DNA of 64,000 nt from Isoetes taiwanensis. Lineage: Eukaryota > Streptophyta > Lycopodiopsida > Isoetales > Isoetaceae. Under the pieces are notes generated by a model that was not told the origin of the DNA, ran no database searches, and was given only the letters and a program-made list of their open reading frames with translations. Of this stretch, positions 33,100 through 43,999 are shown in pieces (the first letter of the stretch is position 1; the number at the start of each line of letters is the position of its first letter). The stretch lies in the NCBI GenBank assembly GCA_021234155.1, contig JAJEKV010000108.1, positions 587,719 through 651,718 on the forward strand, in the 5' to 3' direction. Position numbers and translations under genes: made by a program.

Positions 33100-33560
33100 G
33101 GTTTAAATAAGCAGGTTTGGAGGAGGGCTTTGGATTGAACCTGAAGATGAAGATCAATGGAGAAGACAATTCAAACATGTTTAAGCCTTTGGCAATTTCT
33201 TTTGTCTTTAATGTATTTTCACCCAATAAGGCTAGTTGACATGAGGGTACAAGATCTATTATGTTTTGGACCTAGCATGGGTTAGTGATCCCATTATTGT
33301 CCGGGGTTTTTCCTCAAAACCCGAAGGGCTAGTTTTTTTTGTCCCGCCATAATGGTTTCACCTAGCTTGCTATCTGTATCAATATTTTGTTTTGGTTATC
33401 AAGGGAGATGCCCATGAGCGCGATTCATTTCCAAGCATTCTTGTCCATGTCTCTGGTAGTATTTCTAGAACTAGCTATTCATCGTTCCCGCACTTGTAGT
33501 ACCCGGGTTTGAAGATGTTTTACGTTTTGTAAAGTGCCTACAAGGGCCATAGCATGTTTA
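33100..33560. other. Unassigned spacer
   Basis: A hairpin-like CCCGAAGGG next to a T-run (33323-33341) recalls the tail motif at 1178. A short direct duplication (GTTTACGTTTTGTAAAG-like) lies at 33515-33575. No gene was seen. Confidence 0.3.
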
Positions 33561-33569
33561 CGTTTGTGA

Positions 33570-34435
33570 AGATGCCTGCAAAGCTATTTTGTCCACCTTG
33601 TCGCTATCTCGGCGATCCATGAGCTCTTGAAGGTATGATCCCAACCTTGTTCGATCGAGCTTCGTACTTTCGGCATCTCATGCAAGGCTGGCTGCATGGA
33701 CAAGCTCACCATAGCATATCCGAATGTCCCCTCCTTATGCGGCATAACTCACGAAGGGTGTGGCATTAGGTCTTCCACCAACTCCAACCGGGGCCAGCAA
33801 AGCCTCTCCTGACGTGGCTCCCAATCTATCTCCCCGTCTCAATCCAGAGATAGTGTACACCTGTATGATAGAGGCAATGGATCTGTGCTTTTCATGGGTA
33901 GATGGTGCGCAGGTAGCATTGCGTGCCCCCTTAAATATGGGATTTACATGGCATTGATAATGTGTCGCCTTGACCTGTCAAGGGCGCTGGCATCCCATAG
34001 CTTGCTGGAGGGATGTGTCAAGGCTTGTCTAAGAGTGTGGCGATCCGCCTCCGTTTGCACTTCCGGATGCACGCACGTTCTCCCACCGCACATTCCATCT
34101 AGCCGACCAGCGCTCTCTTTTCCCGCTTGAAGAAGCTTTTGGCGTTGAGACCCCCATTGCCACGATGTAAAGCGAGTTAGAGACCGAGCATTGTCCATCT
34201 TGATCACCTTATGCGGAAGTAGGCGAAATGTCCGTCCAAGGGCTCCCCTTTGAAGAGGCAAGAAACACATTTCTTCAAAGTGATCTGGTATGGGGCCCCG
34301 TGGACTTCACCCCGGGGCCGATGCCGAAGAGTTTTACGCACCGCTCCAAGTCATTCCAAGTAGCGAAGGAAATCACTTTGGGCCCCCAGATCTTGACCCC
34401 ATCTGAGGAAACACGATAACTAATTAAATAATAGA
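33570..34435 (-). mobile_element. LINE-B fragment
   Basis: The - strand carries, from right to left, VISFATWNDLERCVKLFGIG, then a RLLPHKVIKMDNARSLT block, then LWDASALDRSRRHIINAM, and finally VYTISG.R.GD-type text. The same blocks occur in the same order in the long copy at 39.3-40.1 kb (TWSKCKSFLSTG; LRRWCEMGDTVSLT; TYASLTSYGMRHP). Stops and frame changes are frequent, and the 3' hairpin tail is not seen. Confidence 0.65.
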
Positions 34436-34439
34436 GATG

Positions 34440-35020
34440 ATCCCGATTAAAATAATGAATAAAGGTAATGAGCATGGAAGATCTACATACATACTTGATG
34501 TTAGATGGATAGTGCAAGAGATGTATAATATGATCTCTAATTCGCTTTCTTTTTGCTTGTCAACTATTTGCTCGAAGATTAGCACGGTACAATGCAACGT
34601 CAAGGGTGCATAAGTTTTTCACTATAGAAACCAAAATCTTATCAACCAATCATCTTTGTAATGTGCCATAAGCGATATGTAAAAACATCTACAAGGAGAA
34701 TTTGGCGATTTAAGATATAAACTAACCGATATGTACGTGATAAGGCATCGAAAAGTTTATCTGAGCAAATTTATATGTAAGAGGACCATTAGGTCTCTTT
34801 TTGATCAACCTCATAGATCTGGGAAACAATAATGAGAAATAAAAGTAATAGATGGAATAAAATAATTTTCTATAAGGTCAAAAGGCTGCTTAACTTTACT
34901 TAAGATACATCGAAGAAAAGTTTGGATGTGATATATATGCAAAAGCAAAGGAAATGCATACTAAACATTCAAAACCACATGGCAAAAATTAAAATATAAG
35001 ACATACCAACACTCAAAGAA
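34440..35020. other. Unassigned AT-rich spacer
   Basis: No gene or repeat recognised. Confidence 0.3.
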
Positions 35021-35023
35021 AGA

Positions 35024-35215
35024 TTGCCCCTGCTTTCATCTTCAGTCCAGATGCATCTGCTAATTGCACCGCCCATAGATTACAAAAATCAAAGAGCATC
35101 TACCAGCAAGGATATACCACACTCTGTGTTGGCCTTCATAAATCTTCTAAACGTGTTGGAAGAAATCGAGGAATCAGAAGAGAAGTTGGGAAATTTAGAT
35201 AAGAAATTAGATTAA
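35024..35215 (+). other. Coding-like open frame, unidentified
   Basis: Sixty-three codons end in an acidic coiled-coil-like stretch (LLNVLEEIEESEEKLGNLDK). It has no known motif, and could be a single exon or chance. Confidence 0.25.
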
Positions 35216-35350
35216 AATTGTCTTAGGCCAAGATTCATACTAGCCATCTATTGTTTACAAGGAGGCAAAATTTTGAAGACAAATGACAAAGACGATGATA
35301 GTATTTTAATTCCGCTTATTATCGGAAACGTAAAAATGGAAAAAGAGAGA

Positions 35351-36251
35351 TTACCCATGGGCCTGAAGGATCTCCGATGATGGGCCACATTTGCCCCAAA
35401 TTGAGCAAATCCATAACAATGTCTGATCTATTAATTTTGTCGAAACCACCAAAAGCCCTCGTGAATTAAATGGCATGGCGTATGGCTTTTCTGTGCGTAA
35501 TGTCCTTCCAATTTGGTCCATTTTTTGTCCAACAATTTGAGTCGCCCAAAATTTCTTTTTTACCAATACTTTTGTTCTTTTCAATGGCTTTCTCCACTCA
35601 TTTTTTACTTTTTACTCCAAGGTTACTTGCTTTCGAATCCATTCTCCTTTTTTTTAATTCCATTGTAAGTCTTCATGTATACCGCAGGGGATCTCTCCAT
35701 TCACCTTTACCCTTATTCTCTTCACGTAAAAAACACTTAAGCATCATTCACGCCGGCATCCGGCCATAGAAGCATGCCACGATGGCGGGTTTCAAAACAA
35801 GAATGCAAGTAAAAATTTTGCAAGAACGGAGTGCCTACTGGTGGCTGCCGCAACGCTTTCTACTTGCATTCTCGATCTACCCACGTTATCTGCCGTACTT
35901 TACCATGCATTCCAAGAACTTGTTTAGGGCATTTCAAGATTGTTACTGGGCCAGATAATGATGCTTTGCGTTTTTCCACGGGGCTTTACGAGCCATGGTT
36001 CATAGGTTGTTTCCGTAGACGTCACCGATGGGAAGGCAACTAGATTGCTCTTCCTCAGATACATGGCCAATAGAAAGTTTTTTGAGCGCCTTTTCCACTA
36101 TCTTCTCATCCATGCCCTCGCCTTGGGGTATTTTGTCTTGGATATTCGTGTCTTTGCCACTCGCTTTTTTAAAAGGATTTTTCCTCTTGACCCTTTCATT
36201 CTTGTCCCATGATATCTTTGGACTTCTCCTTCTTTCAAAACCTGGTTTCAT
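35351..36251 (-). pseudogene. Coding-like - strand pieces of an unidentified gene
   Basis: The right-hand piece (36251-36000) is a charged protein with NPFKKASGKDTNIQDKIP and EKIVEKALKKLSIGHVSEEE. The left-hand piece (35584-35351) ends at a GTAATC donor-like site after LVKKKFWATQIVGQ and related text. Between them are stops and frame changes. Composition and the donor suggest exon remains of one gene, but I cannot name it and joining is uncertain. Confidence 0.3.
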
Positions 36252-36279
36252 ACTCGTGGCTTGTGTTTAGCCTTTAACC

Positions 36280-37730
36280 TTACTATGTTGATTCCATCTT
36301 ATCTCCATAAGTATTCTTTTTTTCTTCTATGGATCTTTGTGAGTGTTCTAGTCTCTCATGAAAACCCTGTTTGCATTTTTTCAATCTTCACACTCATCTC
36401 CATGTTTTCTTTATGGTATTTTTTCATGTAGTACATCTCTTTGTACTACTTTTGCTCCTTTTTCATATTTGCCTAGCATTTCCTTCAAAGCTAGCATTAT
36501 GCTCTAGCAATATACTTATATTTATCATTCTTTGCAAATTATTACCCAGATATATAAAGACGATATATAGAGTGCTTTGGGAATTATTTTTTGTTATATG
36601 TAGAAAAGCTTCTAGAATTTGGAAATAATCCGTTCTCCAAATGCATCCACAAAATGAGTATGTGCATTTGTCCTTTTGTTGGAATAACATCTGCCTAAAT
36701 TACATATTTTTGTCTTACGCAAGCCATTAAGTGTGTAGGATAATGTCACACCCTGCTATTTGGGTAAGCGTTTGGGGACTAAGAATGGCATGAGTTCGCG
36801 ATCCGCAAACATAAAAGTTTTGTTAGCCAAGGCTATAAGATATCTTACCTTGTTTCACTAAATTGACACCGTCCAATTATAAATTGCCTAAACCTTACCA
36901 ATATAATTAGCTCAATTTACCATACGCTCTATAGAAAAATCAAGTTTGACTCACCAAATCCACTAAACAAACTAAACCGTGTTGATCAAGGTGAACAACC
37001 TAGCTTTTTTCAAATGCGCCCTCATGTCGCTGAATCCCCCAGCTCTCTCAACTTTTCGTGCATCAAACCCCTAACTCTAATTAATATAGGTCCGGATCTA
37101 GAGAAGCAATCTAAACCATCGATTTGCATTTTGATTCATTACATTTATTAAAAACTTATTATATAAGAAGATATGAAGGGAATGTATTTATTTTGAAAAG
37201 TTACCTGTATAAGTTATTATTTAATTTCATGTGTCAAGCTAAATCAATTTTTGGAAAAACCCTGGCTAGTTTAATCGACCGATCTAGTCGTATTTATATC
37301 TGCACTAGACATATTTTTTGACAATTTCGGTTTGCTAGATTGAATGGAAGACATTATAAGCATTAGGATTTGAATGTATTTGGTTTTCAAATCAACATGA
37401 ATATTGATTTGGTCAATACCTTGGCTACAATGTATTTGTTATAGTAATGTCAATGGTCAAATGTAATTGTTTTACTTTATGACGTAAATAATTGTTCTAT
37501 CTAGAAAATTTGCATAAACAAATATCGCAAGTAATATAACAAACTTATAGGACATTGCAACCTTACATTTGGGATGTACATACTAGTTGAATATGGTCCA
37601 ATGAAGAGGCATATAAAAATTGCATCTCTTCGTACAAATGCACGTCATCTCAAAATTGAAACAGACATATGGGCCTGTGAGCCATTTAGGAACATGATAT
37701 ATCAATATTATTAAATAGGAATAGAATAGA
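36280..37730. other. Unassigned AT-rich region
   Basis: No supported gene. The 85-codon frame at 36371-36628 has no recognisable motif. Confidence 0.3.
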
Positions 37731-37735
37731 ATAAA

Positions 37736-38335
37736 GTTTTTATTGTCCCACGGAGACCAATTGGCCTCTGGGACCCAAACAGGGGCTTAGCAAACATATT
37801 ACTATCAAATTGCCAGGAAGGGGTGTGTGGGGAAAAATCGTGTGAGAATAGGTTTGCTATCAAACTGTACAAATACAAATACAAATATATATCATGGGGG
37901 AAATATTCTTATGTTTGTCCCACTCAATCCGACCATCCATTCGGGATCCTACGGCACGGGCTTGGGACGTATCGTGCACGCCCGGCTTGGGAGTTTGTAT
38001 ATAGATTATATGTAGCCGATCCCACGGTCCAAAGGTTGATTTGATTCTCTGACGTCGGTTCGAGATCCTACTACCACGTTGCTTTGAGACACACCCTACG
38101 GTGCACATGGCTTTGGGAACTATATGTAATAGATCTTGCGGTCCAGATTGTTCTTGATCTTGATCGTCGATCTAGGACGGCTCACGTGGCTTAGCACATA
38201 TCCTACGGTGCACATGGCTTTGGGAATTATATGTAATAGATCCCATGCTCATGTTTCTTTAATTATTATCACGTGGTGAGATCTCGACCCTTGATCGGGT
38301 TCAAGATCCTACGGCTCACGTTAAATGCTCGTCCC
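37736..38335 (-). mobile_element. LINE-B 3' end with two-tier hairpin tail
   Basis: The left boundary carries GTCCCA ... TGGGAC (outer stem) enclosing GAGACC AATT GGCCTC (inner stem, 37753-37768), with an A-rich tail on the - strand. The adjoining 3' UTR aligns with the copy at 31.3 kb. Further right, TCCTACGGTGCACATGGCTTTGGGAA occurs twice in part (38093-38121 and 38202-38230), a local duplication. No coding motif was read. Confidence 0.6.
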
Positions 38336-38349
38336 TTAAGGAGAGGCTT

Positions 38350-38432
38350 TTAAAATTTTTATGTTGTGTGGGGAATTTGAACCCTAGTCATTAGCACTCC
38401 TAGCCCCCAATTCTAACCACTAGACCAAGTAC
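38350..38432 (-). mobile_element. tRNA-derived SINE head
   Basis: Read on the - strand: an A box TGGTCTAGTGGTTAG (38427-38413), a B box AGGGTTCAAATTCCC (38385-38371), then an A/T-rich tail near 38360-38350. The two boxes match the polymerase III consensus closely. The ends (AGTACTT and ACACAAC) do not pair as an acceptor stem, so this is a tRNA-like SINE rather than a working tRNA gene. It differs from the SINE at 4.9 kb. Confidence 0.6.
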
Positions 38433-38519
38433 TAATTCCATGAATGATTTATATTTCAAATATACTTAAGGGTAATATTCTAATTAAGATAAAGGAGAGT
38501 ATAACATTCTAGCTAGTTC

Positions 38520-39215
38520 AAAAGAGTTCTAGAATGTTCTGGAAGGCTCTAGAAAGTTCTATTCCAAAATATTCTAGAAAATTCTAGAACATAAGAGAAT
38601 CTGGGGGAAATCTAAGAAAATTCTTCCAGAAAGTTCCAAATTGTTCTAATAAGTTCTAGAATGTTCTAGAATGTAGAGAAATCTATGGAAATGTAAGAGA
38701 ATCTGGGGAAATACTTCCTAAAAGTTCTAGGATATTTTGAAAGTCTTTAGAATGTTCCTTGAAAAGTCTTAAATCATGTAAAGGAATCCAAGAGAATCTA
38801 ATTAAATCAAGAAAATCTCATAAAATGGGCAAGAGAATCTAGGAAAATATTACAAGCCTAAGGGGAATCTCTTAAAATCTACAGGGGACCTAAGGGAATC
38901 TTTATAAAATCTAAGGGAATCTAAGAAAATGTTGATGAAATCTTAGAGTATCTAGGGAATCTTTATAGAATCTCTTTGAATCTCATATAATGTAAGAAAA
39001 CCTAGGCAATCTCATAAAATCTAAAAGGGATCTAAAGGGAATCTAAGAGGATCTTCATAAATCTTGAGAATCTATGGAAATCTAATGGAATCTAGAGAGA
39101 ATCTTACAAAATTTAGAGGAATCTCCACTAAAACCTCCCAAGAGAACCTTTTAGTAGAATCTTAGAGAATCTATGAATTTAGAGTATTCTCAAAGAGATT
39201 CTTTTTAGAATGTAG
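38520..39215. repeat. Degenerate TTCTAGAA / GAATCTAAG satellite with heat-shock-element-like arrays
   Basis: The left part repeats TTCTAGAATG. From 38527 to 38589, TTC and GAA fall on a strict 5-bp grid (TTC 38527, GAA 38532, TTC 38537, GAA 38542, CTC 38547, GAA 38552, TTC 38557, TTC 38562, TTC 38572, GAA 38577, TTC 38582, GAA 38587). That is the geometry of heat shock elements, the binding sites of heat shock factors. A second grid runs 38624-38671. Further right the unit drifts to GGAATCTAAG. No gene is seen next to it, so a decayed satellite is the simplest reading. Confidence 0.8.
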
Positions 39216-39329
39216 GCACGACAAGAACTTGCACAGATAGGAACATGCTAAACCAACATGCAATCATCGTAGGGCGCATTAAATTTCTTGTATATATGTA
39301 CACGTTATGTCGGTAAGTGTCCGAGGGCC

Positions 39330-42300
39330 AGAAGTGATTTGGCATCCATGATCTCTTGGTATGATCCCAACCTTCGCATTCGAAGCTTGTGCTTCGGCTA
39401 TATCATGTAGGGGCTGGGCCGTATGGACCACCTCGTGATCCAAATGTCATCATATAACGACAACTCAAGGGTGTGGCATTTGTCTTCCACAGCCCAACTG
39501 GCGGCGTTGACAAAGCCTCTCTGACGCCAACTCCAATCCATGTCCCCCATCTCAACTGAGATGGTGTGCACCTGTCGGATAGAGGCAATGGATCCTACTT
39601 TTTCATGGGTAGATGATCAAGCTTGTAGCATTGTGGCCCCGCCTAACATGGGATTTATATGGCATTGATAATGTGCCTTTGACTCGCTTCAAGGATGCCG
39701 CATCCCATAGCTTGTTAAGGAAGCATATGTCAAGGTATTGTTCGAGACCGTATGACCCTCCTTTGCACTTCCTGATGCACCTTTGCTCCTGGCCACATTC
39801 CATCCGCCAGCCGGGTAAGGTGAGGTTAAGGACACAGTATCGCCCATCTCGCACCACCTTCGAAGGGTAGACGATGTGTCCCGGCAAGGGCCCCATTTGA
39901 AGAGGCAGAAACATGTTTCCCCCAATAATATCCGGGTATGGGACTCAGGACTTCACCCCTCAGGGCCCGTGCTAAGAAAGCTTTTGCACTTGCTCCAAGT
40001 CATTCCAAGTGGCGGTTCAACCACGGCCCCGGACCTCGACCCCATACAAAAGCACAAAGTTCTACTAACACCTTGAATAGGTGCGATTGGGGGCCCAATC
40101 ATACGGCTACTTGTGGCAATTGTTCTCAGATTGCATAGAGTGCCTTCCAACCGCTGCTATTTCGCGTGAAATGGGAATTGTCGCAGTTCATGGCCCCAGA
40201 ACTCCACCCCAAATATTTTGTAAGCGGGCACCACCAATATTTTGGCCACGATAAGTGAGGGTTGGGGCCCCTGGTTGGCGTGAGGATCGATCCGAGAACT
40301 ACGTTGGTTGGCTAAGTTGACGCAACCGGGCCATCCTGGCAAAAATGTGTCCGTGGCATCAAGATGGCATTGCATGTTTGCTTGAGTATGTGCTAGGGAG
40401 GTCCACATCCTATCAGCATAGATTAGCCCCTGGTGATCCGTGGTAGAGTTGAGCTCCGCTCCATTATCACCGAACCATCTCTCCGCCTTGGTCAATATAC
40501 AAAGCAAATAGGGTGAGAGAGAGGGCACTCGGCGACCTTGACATCGCCTTCGAATGCTTGGTCTACTGGTTGTTCTAATTGCAGTATGTTCCATATAACT
40601 GCATACGCTCGTAGTTCGGCAGGGACGCCTGAAGTCATGCTGCCTTGTCCACAACTTTTCCGCATCGTCAAAAAGCCTCATGAATCTACTTAAGCAACAA
40701 TATAGATCTTGTTGACAGCCTCGTTGTCCTCATAATCGGGGAGTTCCAGCTGAAGATATGACTATGGTTGTTGTCTTGGCTCGAATTTACCTACATGAGT
40801 GTCTCCGTGACTTTGCTAATTCTCTTCATCCTATCAACCGCTTGAGGATCCCGACGAGGAGTTTTGCAAACACCGGAACATCATGATGGTTCGGCACTGG
40901 GTCAGAAAAAGGGTTCTCACTTTGTAAGATTGGGACAACCCTCTGTCAAGGTCCATTCCATTGCGGGAAAACCTTCCCACAATGCCTTGTTGAAAATATC
41001 GGTTAGTACGGTCATGGATGGTCCCCGCCCACTTGAGTAACTCGTCAGCATGCCATCAAAGGTGCGTGCTTTTTCCATTGGCTGAGATTGCAGCCCTGCG
41101 GCTACCTCCACTCCAGGATTTCCAGCACTGGGTCCCTCTGGGGAGGAAGGACTAATACCGCCGTGCACCCTCATGGTTATAAAAGCTCTTTGTATTGCCC
41201 CCACTGGTCGGAGTGATGTTTCTGTGAGGCTGACTGCGGCCTCCCGGAAAACTCTTTGCGGAAGGTCCTGGGATGACGTTCTGGGAGGAAGAACATTTCG
41301 GTTGATGGGCCGCAATGTACCTGGCCTTTCTAGCCTTAAGGAAAGTGCGCAAGATTGCTTCACTACATCCGGTATAGCGGGATCTTTGACAACGAGCCAG
41401 CGTTCGCGTTCACCGGCATCAAACCACTGGTTCGTGGAAAGGTCGTAGCTCTCGAGGTTTGTTAGTTAGGGCGACTTCTCCCAAAACATCTCTCCGGCGA
41501 GCCCTGAGGATGTCAATGACCCCACTCACGCTCTAGTGTTTGGGCACTGCAGGATGCTTGCCGGGGTTCGTGGCATCCGGAGAAAGTAGCGAGGCATAGT
41601 CCACCCCGAGGGGCATGAGGAGGTGTTGGGCCGGGCCTGCGAGCAACTTGTCAAGCCGGTACAGAGTAAAGAGGGAGGTGGTCTGAGTCCACCTCCTCAT
41701 CCCTACCATCCTGTTTCCCACTTTCGAAAATATTGATGAGATGCATGTCCCGCTCGGCCACCAAACATAGTCTACCACGGTCCCCACCTTCTTGGTTCTT
41801 TCCGGCTACCAAATTGCCGACTGGTGGATGGCGCGCTCTTTGCTAGTCCATTTGCAAAATCACTGGGTCAAAGATACCAGAGCACCAACAACACTCCCAT
41901 AGCTGAGACGGATATGTCGGCTAATGCCCATGGCCCGGAAACCTTCTCAAGGGCTCATTGCAACACATCATCCTGGCCGAGGGAGTCGTTCACCGGGTTG
42001 TTCCATGCTAGTGTGCATTTGAAGTCTCCTGTCCAGGCATGACACTACTCTTCATTTGTACTGGCCAGAGGCCCCAAGATATAGATCGACATAGGGCTCC
42101 AACCTATCCATAACCGGATGATTGTGATAGAAGCTGTTTCGCATGTGGGAAGCAGCGTGTCGCCACAAAGAGGCTACCACCGCAATTCCGTGACGCATAC
42201 CCACGTCCTCAAGAGGTCGGTTCTGCCTTGGACAGGAAAGCACTGCGCTGTAGCCGTTCTGGCTTAGGGTGACCCTCCTGCCCCCTCTCGCTTTCCTATG

Positions 42301-43985
42301 CTTTCACAAAGATGAGAAGGATGGTATCCCTCGGGTAAGCCTGGAGAAGTCTATGTCCAAAGATGCTCCCATGCTTCCATAAGAAGATAAGGTCCATATC
42401 AAGTGCAACTAAGTTGAGTGTCTCCTTTCGCTCATGGGAAGCCCCAACAATTCCAAGAGACCATGCAATACGGCACGATCCCTATTTGCCGGCTGCCAGG
42501 AGCTTCAATGAGTAGGGTTTGGTGGGGCCTGAGGGCAAGGAGGGGAGGTGGCGGCGATGTGACATGTTGGCGATGGGCGTCGCCATTGTAGGAAAGGTTC
42601 TGAGTCAGTCCCCAGCAGAGAAAGGCCTCCCGAGGGGTTTGAGATGCTTGTATCCGCATTTGGTGGCCCCAAGATCTCAGATCCTTCCCCTGGACCAGCC
42701 TATTTGCCCCCCTCCGGTTTTGGACACTCTGACTTTCTCCAAGTTATGCCTCGGAGTCCTCCCTTGTGTAGAAATGCATCCCAATCCATATACATGGCAG
42801 GCTCCTTCAACCGCCCCTTTGGCGCCAGATGGCCGCTTTGCGTTGCCCCTCGACAGAAGGTGACCACCCCTGACCGGTCGGCGTTGGGCTCCATGGGTGT
42901 CACCCCAACAATGTGTACGGGCGCAGAAATGTCATCCGGGTTCGATCCGTGTTTGGAGCTCGGTTGATGAGGTGTTCTCACTGTCTCCTGCCGCCGCACC
43001 ACCACATTGTGGCTCCCTCTCTGGAACTCAAGTGGTGGACGTGGGTTGTATGTGGCGGACGTGGGTGGTGGCCTGTGGTGGGGTGGTGGTGGCATGGGTC
43101 GGTGATGCGCCAGGTCAGCCTGCTGTTATCTTGGGTGGGTTCGTCGGGGTATGTGGATCTCGTATGTCCCGTACCGTGGCGTGCCGTCTTAGGCCCCAGC
43201 TCTCTAGCTGGAATAGTCGCCTTGCCAATGTGTGCATTGCCGCAATTGTTCATGGGCTTCCGCTGAAGGTCCTGCTTCTTCGGGCGGTCTCGAGTTCTAC
43301 AACTTCGGGTCTCGTGGTTCGGCCTTTCTCAAGCACTCTCAACTCCGTCGCTCGGGCTTCAAAGGCAATGCACTTGCAGCCAGGTGGTGGCCGCCTGGCG
43401 AACTTCGATTAGAGGTGAGATGGTTGCCATTATCTTGCTAATCGGTACTATTTGCCTATCTTGTGCCATGGTCTCTATAATATTGGAGAGGAAGTCCACA
43501 TCGAACTGCGCGACGTCAACAAGATCTTGCCCCGTTGTCTTTCAAAGTGCCAAACCGGTCTCGCCTTTTAGTTGTTGTGTGTCTCCATCTCTCGCACCGC
43601 TACCTCTCTGGCTAGGAAGTTGTCTTCTTCAGAACATGGGATTATTAGACCTGACCTTTTTCCGCCAGTCCGCATCGAGGTCTGTTGCAGCAGCGATTCT
43701 TTTGCCCTCGGTTGTTTCAAGGCCATCGTCGTGCCGGATCCGCGGTCGGTCCGAGGAACAATCAATCTACCGGGTCAATCTTGTTGATTGGGCCTTAGCG
43801 CGGCTCTCTCCTCATGGAAATGGCCTCTTCCCTCGCTTACGCCATCGGTTCAGCCGCTGTGGGGAGCCATCCGCTAATTCTCACCCGGCTGGCCTGGCCC
43901 GTCCTGAGCTTGGGGGCATGCCCGGCATTAACGGGGACGGGCTTGGGCCAGGCGTGGTTTGAGGGGTGTCCCCATCCGTGGAAGT
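39330..43985 (-). mobile_element. LINE-B, near full-length but decayed copy
   Basis: From right to left on the - strand: Pro/Arg-rich ORF1-like text (about 43960-42700), an endonuclease start MVSWNCWGFP at about 42460, and reverse transcriptase from about 41080. The RT part includes FNKALWEGFPAMEW, PVFAKLLVGILKRLIG, SLSPYLLCIL-type text, GLIYADRMWTSLAHTQANMQ, GVEFWGHELRQFPFHAK and a C-terminal region. PVFAK.L and YADD..L.SHT..QLQ..L are wording of LINE families outside the angiosperm L1 type. It carries many stops and frameshifts. The YADD catalytic Asp pair reads YADR, so this copy is inactive. Its 3' hairpin tail is not seen. Confidence 0.7.
40157..40681 (-). pseudogene. LINE-B reverse transcriptase core (longest open stretch)
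   Basis: This 174-codon frame holds the central RT motifs: VPSLSPYLLCILTKAERW (RT motif B region), YADRMWTSLAHTQANMQCHL (motif C, normally YADD), and YKIFGVEFWGHELRQFPFHA (thumb). Reverse transcriptase copies the element's RNA at the nicked target. The second catalytic Asp is replaced by Arg, and the upstream frame is broken at about 40690, so it is not functional. Confidence 0.7.
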
Positions 43986-43999
43986 TTAGGTAGGGGTAC

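Noticed and set aside
38350-38432. A functional tRNA gene
   Set aside because: A and B boxes are good, but the acceptor ends do not pair and an A/T-rich tail follows, so a SINE is the better reading.
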